Source: Cheilinus undulatus | Lineage: Eukaryota; Chordata; Actinopteri; Labriformes; Labridae | NCBI RefSeq assembly: GCF_018320785.1 | Contig: NC_054873.1 | Span: 33,198,196 to 33,262,195 of the forward strand | Length of the DNA: 64,000 nucleotides | Direction: 5' to 3' | In this document: positions 1 through 15,300 of the stretch, in pieces | Layout of the letters: each line of letters begins with the position of its first letter | Position numbering within the stretch: position 1 is the stretch's first letter | Translations under genes and position numbers: made by a program | Notes under the pieces: generated by a model | The model's database searches: none | What the model was told of the DNA's origin: nothing | Seen by the model: only the letters and a program-made list of their open reading frames with translations

Positions 1-154
1 ATCAGAGTAACAGTTCTTCAACTTGAGTACAATAGTCATCTCCTTTACAACCACTGCCCATGCCAAACGCTCAAACTGCTTTCCATATATTCTAAGATCA
101 CTGAATAGTCAAACTTATACTGGTAACTGGCCTGGCAGCCCAACCTCTGTGGTG

Positions 155-332
155 TCAGTCTGGCTGTGAGCTCCCTCTGCAGGTCTGAAGTGTGTGGTGC
201 TGGAGGTGTTTTTGGAGAGCTGCTCTGGCTGTGTGAGGACGAGTCATAGCTGGTCTATCCACAAGTCTGGACTTCTGGAAAGTCTGATGATGTTTGTTGC
301 CAGTTTGTTCACCACACCAGTCCCTCTCTGTA
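155..332 (-). CDS. lrrc56: lrrc56 exon 13, C-terminus and stop
   Basis: Acceptor TCATTCAG at 333-335; TGA stop at 157-155. It encodes residues 588-646, including [13 protein letters not shown], close to the [10 protein letters not shown] block near the human C-terminus. The 3' UTR continues left and no polyadenylation signal is visible before the window edge. Confidence 0.85.
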
Positions 333-3300
333 CTGAATGAGAAAGATAGAGTCTTAATAACTTCCCATGAGATTTAAAAATGTTTAGTCAACAAAAAATA
401 GTGCACTCACAGATCATTTTATTAGGTATACCTTATTAACAAAAATATTTAATCAGTTGACAGAAACAACACATTTAGGCATGTAGACATGGTCAGTGAT
501 TTGCTGATGTACCAGCAGGCATCAGAGTGGTAAAGAATGATTTTGGTGACTCTAAATGTACCATGGTTGTTTGTGCCAGATGGGCTGGTCTGAGTCTTTC
601 ACAAACTGCTGATCCAGTGGGATTTTCACATCCAACCATCTCATGGTTGACAGAGTGTGGTCCAATAAAGTGAAAATATCAAGTTGCAGTTCTCTAAGCT
701 AAATGCCTTGTTGATGTCAGAGGTTGGAGGAGAATGGGTAGAACCTTGAAACAAATGGGTTACAGCACCAAAGGATCACCCAGGGTACCACTCCTGTCAG
801 CTACAAACTGGAAACTGAGGCTACAGCTCAAACAGACTCTAAAATTGGACAATAGAAGATTGCAAAAAAAAAAAAAAAAAAAAAAAAAGCTTGGTCTGAT
901 GAGGCATGCCAGACTGACAACAGCCATGGCCTTTTCAAATCAGCTAAATCAGCTATTCCCAATTCTGATGCTTGGTTTGAACTTCAGCAGATCATCTTGG
1001 CCCTTCCTACATGCCTGAATGCATTGGTTACTGCCATGCCTTATAAAGTGATCAGTGACTGTACATGGTAATGTTTTATTAAAGTTACAGGCAGGAGTTT
1101 AACATTTATCAGTTAAATTCATCATGAAGGATACATTAACAGAATCTGTATGTATGCCATACCTTAAACCTGTGATCCCTTCCCTGAGTGCAGTCATTTG
1201 GGGTGGTTGGGGTTTGTGTGCACTTGAGGGCATTAGCTGAACATCGATCCTGGTCTCCTGCTGGAACCCTTCAGGTGTCAGGTCTGTGTCTCCTGTGGTT
1301 AAATGTGTTCCAGGAGAGCCCCCTCCTCTGTTTAAATGAGATATATTTCCTATATTAGTCTGGCTGAGTCGAAGCCTGCGTGCACGGATCCCTTGTGGTT
1401 TTCTGTTACAGATAGCTGCTGTGGCACAGAGAGGGGGAGACGGGAACAGCGTTGTGTTCAGAGACAGGGACAATCGAGCCATGTTTGGGGATACAGATTC
1501 TCTGTGTTGCAGGTCTGCAAAACAAATAAAATCAGCAGCAAATGTTTAGTAAGCATATATCCTTAGATGCTCTTTTAAAACCACAACATGTTTCTTTCTC
1601 AGTGAATTTTCACCTGGGGAAAGAGACTGGAAAGATGAATCTGGAGAGACATTATTAGTGTCGCCACTGTGTGTCTTTTCCTCATGCCTTTGATCACTGC
1701 TGTCACTCCATTCACCACCAAAGCCTTCTCCTTCATCATCATCTTCACCCTCTTCCTCATCACTGTGATGAATAGCTAGGACCTGTGGCCGTCGTTCTGT
1801 CTCTATAGCCTGAAGACGTCTGAAAAACAACATGAGTTTTAATGCTGTAAAGAGGCTGCTTCTTTCATTTTGAGGCCTATTATCCACAGATATCATAAAG
1901 CACACTTTTCTCCAATGAATACAGAAAGCACCCCCACCTACAACTCTCTGACTGTGCATCTGTGTACCTAAGTTTAAAAGCCCTTGCGACAATTATGTTG
2001 GATTAAGCTTATTTTTGTTGTTCAGATACTATGTAATAAGTCTGTCAAGTAAAACTATCTTTAAAAACATCTAAATATGAGATAAAATAATTACAGTTTT
2101 TCAAGTAATCTATTCAAGTCTAATTTATTAAAACCCAGCACATCTTACTCACAACTAGGGTACTTTAAAAGTATGAAATAATTTAAATAAGTACTGCATT
2201 TATATTTTAAATCATGGTGTTCTCCATTTGATCTCAGAAGTCAGGAATTCTGAGATTCTAATCGGATGTGTCATCTTGAACCCCCACTGAACTCTTAATT
2301 CTGACCAGGACAGTCTGAGGAACGCCAGTGACCCTGAATTTAAAGGGTAGAAGCAGAACATGGTTAACTTGGATGTGATGTCATTCCCTCTGACTTTCGA
2401 TATAAATGGAACAAACTCTGATAACACTAATAAACCGTTTTTAGTAATCTAAAAATGCTTTGTTAATTCAAGGAAGCCTAATTTTATTCAAAACACAATC
2501 CATTTTGGCATCAACATGTTTCAATGAAATTTAATATCTTGTTAACTTTACATCCTCCTGAGACCTAAGTTTTTGTTTAGCATGCATTTTTAGTTTCTCA
2601 ATTATTTGGAAACAGTAGGACCTGATTAGTACAAAAGTCTTTGAGCAGGAAGTGGTTTTTACAAAAATGATGTCTGCATATGAGGACAACAGGCTTATCT
2701 TACCGTACAAAATGTTAAAAATTTTGATTTTTTAAAATTTAAATACATTTTAGTGTGCGTCAGCCAGTTGGTAGGTTGCTGTTTAGTCAGTAAGTAAGGA
2801 ATGGAGTCAGTCTTTCAGTGGCATCGAGTGTGGTCCTTTTTCTGATGATGGACCACAAAAACTTGTTAAGGCCAAGTATGAACAAAATTTCCTCCTAGAA
2901 AATTCCCTTTAAAATAGTGAGAGAATCCCGAAACAAATAAGAATCCCCCTAAACTCCCTAAAATTTGTAAGACTACACCAAAAAATTGTGTGAAAATTAA
3001 AAAATCCCTTAAAATACCGTGAAATGTCCTCATATATTCCCCAAACATTTTAGTATATTTAAAAAAAAAGCCTTAAGATTCATGAACAATTTTACCAAAA
3101 ATTCTATGATAATTACTGAAAATGCCCAAGTAAATTCCCCCCAAATATCTAATCAAATTCAGGAAAAAATACAAATAAATTCACTCTCAAAATCCCCAAA
3201 AATTCCCCCAAAATTCAACGACAATTCAGGAAATATCAAAGGATATTCCCTACTGAAATTTCCAATCAAATTTCCAACAATTTACAAATATGTTCCTCAA

Positions 3301-6300
3301 ATTCCTATGACAGTGCCAAAAAATTTCAAAGCACCCCCAACACACATACACACATGCATAAATCTCTGCAAAATTTCTGTTGATTATGTGTCCAAAATAA
3401 GAAATAAATAGGCCATGTAGTGTAAGAAACTGGTACCTGTTGTGCTGCTCCCTCCAGGTTCTCAACATAGCAAACACATCATCACGCTCCACAACATCTG
3501 GCTCCTCCAGATCATACGTGTGCTCCGGCACATGGATGGGCAGGTTACAAGGGGTGAAAGTAGACTTGGCAGGTGCTGTCTTTGCGACAAAGGAGACAAA
3601 TAATATAGCTTTTCATAGTTGTTAAAACACAAAATACTATTTTCTGTAGTCAATGATTACTTGCTTTGCAATTAGCATGATTTTTGCAAAATGTAAAAAA
3701 AAAAGAAACCTAGTGTAAATACATAATCCAGTTTTTAAACTAAATTAATAAATCCTCTGATTCTTTTAGCAAAATCAAGAAATTGCAAAAAAAGTGTCTT
3801 AGTAATTGTGCAAAATTGTATGGTTAATGAGAGGAGATATGAAAAATGCAATGGCCTAAGAGTTATGTGCATAAGAGTAAGAAGAAAGGAGGGATGGGAG
3901 AATAAAATAAGAAGGATGTAAACTGACTATAACATAGTATTAGAGGTGCACGCATACAGTGAGAGCAGCAGATCCTCTGTCACTGATGCAGTGACTCTTG
4001 CTTATAATTAACTTTTATGAGGACATGACAAACAGCCTCTTAATCCTAATAAGGTTGTCATTCCCCTCACCTGACAATGAAAGCTACTATGTAAAACAGA
4101 CTAAAAGATGATTGATTTGTGTGGTTTTATTCCTAATTACATAAACTGTGATGTGGATTTTCCCTCAAAAACTACATTTTCTCACCTAATTGAATGAATT
4201 TTGCTGTATCTTCTTCCAGCACTCAACACCTACCCTTAATTTTTCTCGCCTTGCTCGAATCGCCTGGACTGGGTTGCCACAGAACAGGATTTTGCCAGCT
4301 CCTTTAAAAAACAACAGATAGTCAAATTTCAGTGACTGACACTGGTTTTGACACAAAATGGTCCCCTTGGTGGCACTGTTGGGTAAAGATCGTAGTGAAA
4401 GGGTGATACTCATTAAGGGGAACTGGAAATAAAACTATCATGTAAAGTTGGAGACAGTTCACATGGGTGAGTGCCTGACCATGCGTGAGGTTGCTGGTCT
4501 CTGCTTCCACTGTTGCTAGATCTGAGTCTGCAGAACTGGGTCTGGATCCAGGAGGAGAGAGAACTCCCAGTTTGTTCGCTGACATGGGTCTGTATCCAGA
4601 GAGAGGTCTGGAGCTGGCTAAGGACCGGGGGCACACACAGGAGAGGCTGGAAGCAGGGTGCCCGGCTGAGCCAGGTCTCCTGTGAGAACCTGCACTGCCT
4701 GCTGTCGCCTCAGCAAAGACAAAAGTCCATTTAAATCAACAGCAATGATCAACTGTGAGGTGATCAATGACTATAAACAGCATCTCTATACACACCGTCA
4801 TCTGCAGCCTGAGGGGAGTTAAAGTCTCTGATGGAGTTTCGGAGAATGGACCACTCTTCTCCCATGGTGCCACAGCAGCTACGCCCCTCCTCCTCCACCC
4901 TGATATTGTCAAGGTAACGCAGCTGAGGGATCAACTCCCTCACCACAGAACGATAACTATAGTCTGCCGTCTGGAGAGAAAGGAGGAAACAAATGACAGG
5001 AGGAGGAATGAATCCAAAGATGTGTCACACCTTACAATAAATGGATATGTTCTGTTTCAGATAATAGAACAGTAATTTGGATGAAATTGACTGTAAAGAT
5101 CAATGCATAGTGTAACATCTTCAACTTCATTTGGGAACCACTGCTCTAAAGAGGATCTTTAGCCGAGATGTAAAAGTGTTTGTTTATGGTGATGTGAGAA
5201 AAACAAACTATTGAAAAGTTAGTGTTTTGTCCTCCTAAAGTTGGAATTTGAGATATGTTGTCTTTTTATATAATCTTTCAACACTGTTTTTTAACTTAAC
5301 CTAAACACAAATGAGAATCCTCACTGGTGAAGCACAGTCCTCCAATTCATCTGACCTCTCACTGTAGCTCACGTTAGTTTAGAACAATGGCTCTTAACAG
5401 GCAGAGCCTCAGGACCCAACATTAACTCCTCGATGTGAAATTGGGACCTGATTTTCAAATACTTTCAACCAATCAGAATCATTCAATGAAAAATAATACT
5501 GTCTGGACCTCAGACAGCAAAAACAACGTGACAAATCAAACAAGACAAGATAACATAAGCATGCTGTAAAACATTTTCTTAGACTTTTTGCCTCAAATTT
5601 TCCTCCAGGTGCAACCCATAGAAAAAGGCTATGTGACCCACTTTTGTGTTTTGACCCACCAGTCAAACCACTGGTTTGGAATACAGTATTTATTCGATTT
5701 ATTTAATTAATTACATTTTGACAAGCAAATTAATCAAAATATCAGGAATACTCATCAATGTAAATCATCCAGTGTTTAAAGGAAAACAAGCGTGCATGCA
5801 ACCAGGCAAAATGTATACAGGTGCAGGACAAGAAAATAATCGACTGCAAAAAAGAGGAGGGTAGGAGGTCTGCACACTGTTCAGTTCCCAATGATGAACT
5901 TTAATAACTTTAATCTACAATAACTTCCTCAGGCAAAGTACTTTAAAGGACAGCAGTAAATAACAAAAACATAAAACAGGCAGGTCATAACTAATAAGTT
6001 ATTTATTTATTTGAATTTATTTAAGAAGGAAAACCTAATTGAAATTAAGAATCCCATTTACAACAGTGTCCTGGAAGTGAAAGGACGATCAATAGAAATA
6101 GAAAACTAAAAATCTACTCAGGATAGGCTCTTCAATCTGTCCTAAGAAGAGATAAAACAAGATCACTGACTGCTAATCTGATCTCCTGGGGCAGATTGTT
6201 CTACAGTTCTGAGGCCCTCACTGCAAACACTCCGTCCCATTTTGTTTTCAGTCTGATGTCAGGAATTACAAAAAGATTGCTGCTCTAAGATCTGAACACT

Positions 6301-9300
6301 TTTTCTTTGGTGGTTATACTCCTTTCTAAGATATTAAAATGTGCATGAAGCACTGAAGATTTAGGCCTGAGCTACATTTACTGCATATATCGTCTCCATA
6401 TCGGTATCAGCTAAAATGAATTTGTAAATATTGGCATATTGGATATCTGCAAAAATATTGCATAATATTGTCCAATATTGTTCAATATTGTGCAGCTAAA
6501 TTACCAAATATGATCTGTAGTCCTAGGGAAGCTACCAGTAAACATAGGCTTGCTGATTGTCTGCAACAAAACACATCAGAGCTAGTCCACCAGTCAAAGC
6601 ACACATAAAAGCTTTCATGTGTTATTTTATAAAAAATGTATAACAGCAAAAACTGATTTTCATCTAATTAATACACAGCAAATGTTCTGCTTATTTCACT
6701 TAAATGGCTCTCATTTGTATACCAAATGAGAAGCTCTGTCTGATCAGCAAAATGGTATGTAGCCTTTATTTTCAAAGGCCAGTCGCAGATTCTATTCCTA
6801 CTCTATTCTATATTCGATATTCTATAGCTTTATTTGGTGTTTAAATATCATCATCTGAAAAGAAAAGCAAGTAAAGGGGAAAAAGAATGGCCCAAATCAT
6901 GATGCACAAGCAGCAGCAAGTGGATAATGGTTCTAAATGTGTCTAAAAGCATCACTTAAAATAGACAGAAATTAAAAATGATGCCTCAGTGTGATCTGTA
7001 GAATCATTAGTGGCACAATTTCTTTTTATGTACTATTATTAACATTAACTAAACCAGGGGGTTTAATGTTAGTTAAAGCCCTCACATGGGCTTTAAGATA
7101 ATGTATACCCCAGTCTTTATTGTGCCTTTGAGAACTTAATTTTAACATCATCATGCTTTGATGTCACATTACTTCTAAAAAAGAATAATAGACATAAAAC
7201 TGTGCAGGTAAATAACTAGAGTAAGTCTAAAAATGGGATTTTGCATTGAGGTCTGGACTTTTATCAGCACAGGGAGAGCGAGAAAGAGGGAGCAGAGAGT
7301 CCTGAGAATCACTAAACCATTTAGCAATCAAATTTGAGCCTGGCACTCCGGCCCCTTCAACAAACCACACAGATGCAATGAATGAAAAAAGAAGTGAAGG
7401 GCTGGCAGAGAGGAAACCAAGGAGAAAAGAGGAGGAGAATGAGGCATGGGTCAGAGGAAGTGAACGGATGTGTGTGATGGAAAGCAAGAGAGCAGGAGGA
7501 GTGATAGTTTGGCAAGAGAGCAAACCCAAGAAGCCCTCAGTCACTACAAAGCACAGGCCTAATGCATATTCAGCTCAGCATCTCCCCTCACTGCCCCAGT
7601 TTCCTAATTAATGCTCTACTGGTGGGTGTAAATAAACACATTCACAGCAGCCCAAAAACTCACAGCACACTGTGTTCTTAATCAGCAAAAGGTGGAAATG
7701 CAGCTTCTTCCCAAGGCTTCACTCAGTGTTATTAGATTAGTCTGTGGCGAGCTGCCGCATTCATCAATTTTCAGAAACTGTAATGTAATAATTAAACATG
7801 ATTTCAATGTCAGGACGCCTCCACAAAAGGAGCCTGTAAGTCGTGTGGTTATGTTTGATTATCCTGAAGCCTCCTGCGCTCCCACTGTGCTATCTGGTGT
7901 GGGGAAGACACAGGATGCAGCGCTGAGATTACACAGACACTTTCATGTCTTAGTTCACGCTAATTACATTACACTCAATATCTGACAGAGCAATGAGGGC
8001 TGACAGCCTGCGAGCACAGGCAGAGATGACTAACTGAATGATACCTTCATCAAAACAGGATGTTGCTTTGACAAAGGGGGTTTTGAAAATGTACAGTTAC
8101 AGGAGCTTTCCAAACTTTCTCAATCTTATATTCAAGTATTAACTGTTCCAGATTTCAATGCCTCAAATTCTTGCATAATATGAAACACTGACTACATCAG
8201 GTTGAAATAATCTGCATCGTTTAGTGAATTCTGCTGTTGTTCTTTAGGTGTGTTGATCTAGATAAGGATAAAATCTATAAAATTGTTCAATAAGCATGTA
8301 AAACACACATCCATTAGGGGTTTTTCTTTCATTGTTAAGAGAGTATCATCTCCTGAATTTTGAATAAACTGCTGATTTTTAACAACAGATTGTCTTAAAC
8401 GCAGGCACAGAAGGATACATGACTTTTGTAGCTAATTTTGGCTCTGCCTGATGTCTCCGATTGCAATATACTCCCTTTGAAAAATGCTTATTTGGCAAAT
8501 ATCTGTGTCTGCAGGATCACAGAGGACAAACAACAAGCCTGACAAGGACAGAGAGCCATGTCAAGCAAAGAGAAATGATAATATTCAGCATTCAAATGGG
8601 ATGTTGCCATACCTTTAGCACAATTAAAGTCAATAAAATATGAAAGATTTAATCAATTTGGCACACAAAAACATGATCTTTTGACAATTTTTGTTCTTTT
8701 TTGGAGTGTATAATTGCATCTCTAAAGCTAAACATGGTTTTTGATTATCTACACCCCTCATTCCAATGAAGTTAGGGTGCTTAAATGTAAACAAAAAAAT
8801 GAATGCAATGACGTGCAACTCTCATAAACCCATATTTCTTCCCCAAAAGAACATAAAAAAGAACAAAAGTTGAAACTGAACTGAAAATTTTACCATTTCA
8901 TGAAAAAAATATTTGCTTATTTAAATTTGATGGCAGCAATGCATCTAAAAAAAGTAGGAATGGGGCAACAAAAGGCTGCAAAAGGAAGTGGTGCTTATGA
9001 AAAACACCTGGAGAAGTATTTTGCTACAAATAAGGTCACATGACAACTGATCAGGACCATGACTGGGTGTGAAAGGAGCATTTTAGAGAGGCAAAATCTC
9101 TCAGAAGTAAAGATGCGCAAAGGTTCATCAATCTGCAAAAAAACAGCATAGAGGACAAAGCTGGAGGTCGGTATAGGATGCTTATGATCTCCGGGCCCTC
9201 AGCTGGCACTGCATCAAAAACAGGCTTGATTCTGTACTGGAAATCACTGTATGGGCTCAGAAACACTTCCAGAAATCATTGTCTGGCAACACAATTCATC

Positions 9301-12300
9301 ATGCCATCCTCAAATGCAAGTAAAAGCTGTAACATGAAAGAAGAAGCCATATGTGAACACCATCCAGAAACATTCCTGTCTTCTCTGGGCCAAAGCTAAT
9401 TTAAAATGGACTAAGAAAAAATGGAAAACTGTTCTGTGGTCAAATGAATCAAAGTTTAAAATTTGTTTTTGGAAACCATAGACACTGTATCCTGCTGACT
9501 TAAGGGGAGAGGAACCATCCAGCTTGCTATCAGCAACCAGTTCAAAATCCTGCATCTCTGATGGTTGCATTAGTGCCTATGGCATGGATAGCTTATACCT
9601 TTAGAAAGGCACTATCCATGCTGAGAAGTATGTAAGGGTTTTAAAACAGCATATGCTGCTACAATATCTCTGTCAGGGAAGGTCTTGCATATTTCAGCAA
9701 GTCAATGCTAAACCACATACCGAATCCATCACAGCATTTTTGGAGTTAGGGTTGTGCTTTATTGGTTCCCAACCTGAAGTGCGGTGCCCCCTCTAGTTTT
9801 ATTTTGACAATAACATAGCTTTTGTGTGAGTTCTAGCATTTCTCATGGTCTTTGATGGACATCTGTGAATGAATTTGAATTTCCTTCAGGGTCAATAAAG
9901 AATTTATTTCTATCAGTGGAGGAGGGCTTCTATGGAACCATGGATCTAATTCAAGTTTCATCTCTTTACTCATGTGGTGACATCTGTATACGAATGACAA
10001 TCATGACATTGCTGATCTTAGCAGACCAAATTCCTACCTGGATGGCAGTGGGGTTAGGGCGCACACACAAAGGGTTTCCCTCTAATGTGAGTCTCTCCAG
10101 TTTACCACACAACCCCAGATACTGAATCTGGACAAGGTCGTCCACACTGTTCCCTTCCAGATCTAACAGCTGCAAATTTTCCAGCATCCCAACTGGACTC
10201 AAGTCTGACACATTGTTATAGGCAGCATACAACTCCTGAAAGACAGAAAGAGAAGGCACACATTAAAAACAAATACAGTGCTGTCCCATTTGTGCCCTTC
10301 CTGATTTCTTTTTCTTTGAGGTATTTGTCACTAAAATGCTTCAGGTCATACAAAATGCAGTGATTTAATGATAATCTTATTCATTAGTGGAAAAAAGCCA
10401 CCCAAACCTTCCTGGGCCTATGTGAAAAAGTAATTGTCCCCTAAACCAAATAACTGATTGTGCCACCCTTTGCGGCAACAACTGCAAACTAGCATTTGTG
10501 TTAACGGTCAGTGAGTCTTTCACATCACTGAGGAGGAATTTTAGCCCACTCTTCTGTGCAGAATCATTTTATTTCAGCCACATTTGAAGGTTTTCAACAT
10601 GAACAGCCTGTTTAAGGTCATGCTGCAACATCTCAATTAGATTTAAGTTTGGACTTTAACAAGGCCACTCCAAAACCTTCATTTTGTTTCATTTTTTAAC
10701 CCATTCAGAGGAGGACTCGCTGTTGTGTAATGTGAATCATTGCCCTGCTGAATAACCATAGTGCGATTGAGCTTGAGGTCACAAACTGATGTTGAACATT
10801 ATTCTTCAGGATTTTCCGGTAAAGAGCAGAATTCATGGTTCCATCAATTACGGCAGGTCTTCCAGGTCCTGAAGTAGCAAAGCGGCCCCACACATCACAC
10901 TGCCTCCACCATGTTTTACTGTTGGTATGATGTTCTTTTGATAAAATGCTGTGTTAGTTTTAAGCCAGATGTAACAAGATGCACACCTTCCTAAAAGTTT
11001 CGCTTTTGTCTCACCAGTCCACAGAATACTTTCCCAAAAGTGTTGGGGCTTATCAAGATTTTTTTGTCAAATGTGAGATGAGCTGGGCCTCGGTGTAACT
11101 CCGTTAGTAGAGCACGCACCTACACGCAGTCATGTAGTCCTCAATGCACTGGTCACGGGATTGATTCCCGGTGTCACCATTGATTTGGTAGATGTCTTCC
11201 CCCCACTCTTTCTCCCCATATTTCCTGTCTCTCTTCAGATGTCCTATAAAACAAAGTAAAAAATGTCCCAAAAATAATGTAAAAAATCTGAATTGAGCTT
11301 GTGTGTCCTTTTAGGTCAGCAGTGGTTTTAGCTTTGGCACTTTTTCTATAGATGCCATTTTAGCCCAGTCTTGTTCTTGTTCTTGTTCTCTAATCATAAA
11401 CACTGACCTTTACTGCAGGTCTTTAAATGTTATTCTGGGTTCTTTTCTTTCTTCCTGTATGAGTGAATAATGCACTCTTAGAGTAATTTTGAAAGTGGCC
11501 ACTTCTGGGAAGGGAAGTTTTCTTGGGAAGTTTTCTCCATTTGTGGACAATGGCTCTCACCATGGTTTGCTGGAGTCCCAACGCCTTAAAAATGGCTTTG
11601 TAACCCTTTCTGGACTGATAGATATCAATAATTTTTCTCTTCTGTTCTTGAATTTCTTAAGCTCGTGGCATGATGTGTTTCTTGTTGATATCTTTTGGCC
11701 TACTTCACCTCGTCAGTCAGATTAAACTTGAGTGATTTTTCGATTCAACAGGTCTGGCAGTAATCGGGCCTGGGTGTGGCTATTAAAATTGAACTCAGCT
11801 TTCTGTAAAATGTGATTAATCACAGTTAATTTATGATTTAACAAGGGTGGGTATTACTTTTCCACATAGGGCCAGGTAAGTTTGGATTTTTTTCCCCTTA
11901 ATAAATAAAATAAACATTAAAAAACTGCACTTCTATTAACTCAGGTTATGTTTGCCTAATGTGATCTGAAACATCTAAGTTTGGCAAATATGGAAAAAGT
12001 AAGAAATCAGAAAGGGGGCAAATATTTTTCACAGCACCGTACAGAATATTACCATCAAAACTACATCACTTACAAGCCTTATGTCTAAGACGCACAAGCC
12101 TTATGTCTAAGACGCACAAGCCTTATGTCTAAGACGTACTTTTAATTGCTTCTGCAAATGAAGGGCTTATTTGCAAGACAGATAACCCTGTTTTTTCGGC
12201 ATGTGGCTTCTACTACAAAACATGAACTTTGACCCAGTTTCCCACAGGCTTTATCAGATTTTGCACCAAAATGGATTTTAGATCAGAAGACATCTCAATT

Positions 12301-15300
12301 GAAAGTGTTCATTTTAACTCTCAGCTCATTATTTACCAGAATGAAGATTACTGTTTTTGCAAATGAACTCGTCAAATGTAAAGTAGACAAAAGTCAAAAT
12401 TAGCAGAATAGAAAACCCCTAACCCACCAAAGCTGGGTACATGAGATTTTATTGTTAATAGGAGTCAGTGCACACTTACAGATTTGTGTCTCCTATTGAC
12501 ATCCAGAGCAATTGCTTTTTATATACATGGCCCTGTCCCTACTTTTTAAGATATGATGCTGCCTTCAAATTAAAACTGGGCTTATATTTTTCAGGAAATT
12601 ACCATATGTCTTAGTTTCATCCAGTGTTTTTAAAATATATATTTTGGGTCTTTTCATGCCTTTATTTTAGAGAGGAGTACAGTGGATAGAGTCAGAAATG
12701 GGCATGAGAGAGTGGGGGAGAAACATGGGGGAAGGGAGCCTCAGGCTGGACATGAACCCAGGGCAGCTTGTGTACATGGGGTGCAACCTTGCTACCAGGC
12801 CATCTGCGCCCCATTGGACAGCTTTTATTTAAATTTTACAGAGCACCCCAACTTTTTGGGGAAGTAAAACCACCTTATGACATGTTTTTTATTCGACAGA
12901 GTCCTCAGTTCGAAACAACAAGTAACACTCTGAGGTGGCCAGAGATAAGCATCTCTACCCGTCACCTTCTTTTTGTTGAGCAACTTCTAGCAGCGGAGTT
13001 TACAAACCGAGTAACAAGCTCCAAACCTGTCAAAGAATGGCACATCCTAAAAGTTTACATAAAATTACAAATAATTGCGCTTGTGTTTCTTCTTTTCCAG
13101 CTGAAAATCTTTGTATGAAAATCTTAACAGCTATCTGCAACCTAATATTCTACCTTGAGGGCGGAGAAAGTGGAAATGCCATCGAAGTCCTGTAGGGAGC
13201 AGCGAAACATCCACAGCACCTGCAGGTGGGAGAGGGTGGTTCCCAGGTCTCTGAGGAGACATAATAGCACAAACTTCATTTGGAGGCAGGGAGGGAGTTA
13301 CACAACACCGTGAATCATGTTAAAAGCTATCCAATCCCCTGGCTGCAGCAGCTAGAGGCTCTTTCTCAGGCCTCTCCTCTGCCGCCCACTTGTCTCTGCA
13401 GCACACCCCTGCTCTGACCCTTCCAGCAGAGTCTCTGTCCGTGTATCTACAGCCCTGTAACACCCTCTACAGCACAGCTCCCACAGCCCTGAGCAGGAAA
13501 TGTTATCAGAGGCAGCGCACGTCCGGCTGGCTCTGCTCTGCTACTCTCAGGGTGGAGCAGGCAGCATCCTATCTTTCTGTGTGTACTCCTTTATCCCCCA
13601 GCTGTAACACTGGGTAACAAATCTTTTCATAAGGAGGGAGTCTGTGTGTCTCATCATGGAGCTTTAACACTTTTCCTCGCTGTAGCTCTGATGAAACAAT
13701 CATGGCTGCAACAAAACTAGTAAAACTTTCAAGGAGAAAATGTGTTTTTCTCTGTTCTGGTTCAAAAATCTGTTGTCAAAACTGATATTCCACAACCTCT
13801 CTGTGTCATATTGTAAAGCAGGTGGGTGAACCTGTTCCTCACATGTTTCTACCTCAGCTCTGAACACCACTTCTGTTGGTTTACAAGCAGCAACATGCAG
13901 CCTCCATTCTGTATCACAAGTCCCTGTTGGAAAACCTTGGCAGAAGCACAGCAGAGAGATACACCTGCGCTGCAACCGCACAACACTTTTCATTAGGTAC
14001 ACATGCCCATGACTTTTGACCTACTATTCTGTTTCAAAGCTCCGTCTTTTTACGGCATCTGTGGACTCTTGTTGAGGAGTGTCTTCAAGCACATAGAACA
14101 AGTGTGAAGCATGACAGAAATCCCTATGAACTCATTGCTGCTCCAGCTCAAATTACAGATCTCTTTAAGGAGAGGTCCTCTTGCTGTGTTTATAACATAA
14201 GCTAAATATAAAATGAGTGAGTGACAAGAAGTGTAAACCAGTCACACCGATTCAGTTTTGTTAAACACTGCGTTTCATTGTCGTTGTCTTGGTCTTTGGG
14301 GAACTGGAGCTTCTTGAGAACCTGAAGTATTCCATTAGGTAATGTGAACATAATATGAGAGGGATTGTGCGTGTGTTCTCCTGGGAACAGGTTTAAACCA
14401 GAAAAATTCAAGAAGATGATGTTGGTGTTATGTAACATCACACTTACCTTACTGACATAATCACGCTGTTGTTCATTTTCAGCTGCACCAGCTTGGGCAA
14501 ATAGGCACCTATAAGATCAGATCAAAAAAGATGCCATTTCTATCACTGTCTAAACACAGGCAGCATTTGTATTCAAAGGTTTGAATTGTTTTATTCCAAA
14601 TCCAGTTCACTGAGGAGCTTAACCTCAGCCAGACAAAAGGAAGTGCATCTTCAGTGGCTGGGCCTGAATCACACATGTACGGACACTGCTCTGTCATGCC
14701 TGTGCTCATTGTGCAATCTAGAATTTTCTAAGAACAAAGGTGAGCACAATGAGTATGTTTCTCCACAATTATCTGCTCAGTCACCTCGAGGTGAGGTTGG
14801 CACACCTGACGGGAAATTTACTGATATGCTTTGTGTGTCATAGTAATTCCTCTTTTCCCCTAGGTTATCAAATCTTGACACTGATTTTCAGTGTAGTCAT
14901 TAAAAGCATCTGCCAGGAGTCATTACTTTATATTTGGTAGTCTTTCTGTTGCATAGTTCAAATGTAAGGGTGAGGCTGGGACAAAATATTGATACGGCAA
15001 TGCATCACCACTATGACTTATGTAATATGACTATTGAATCTCTAATTTTAAATACTGATATGTTATTAAAAATAAAATACACACGTAACAGCTTCCACTC
15101 TTCTTAGAAGGCTTTCTATAAGATTTTGGAGTGTTTCTGTGGGAATTTATGCCCATTCATCTGTAGACTGTAAACATTCATGGCATCAACCTGACGTCAA
15201 GTTCTTCCACACCAAACTCATCAAACCATGTCTTTATAGTCCTCGCTTTGTGCACCGGGGCACAGTCATGTTGGAATAGAAAAGGGACTTCCCCAAACTG

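Noticed and set aside
734-1018. 94-codon open frame with a poly-Lys run
   Set aside because: It runs through an A-run inside a non-autonomous transposon; no protein-like composition or homologue recognised.
12072-12137. Short direct repeats as a CRISPR-like array
   Set aside because: Contiguous units without spacers, in a vertebrate genome.
13390-13617. 75-codon frame rich in Ser, Leu and Cys
   Set aside because: In an lrrc56 intron, no splice context or known motif; looks like chance in a C-rich stretch.
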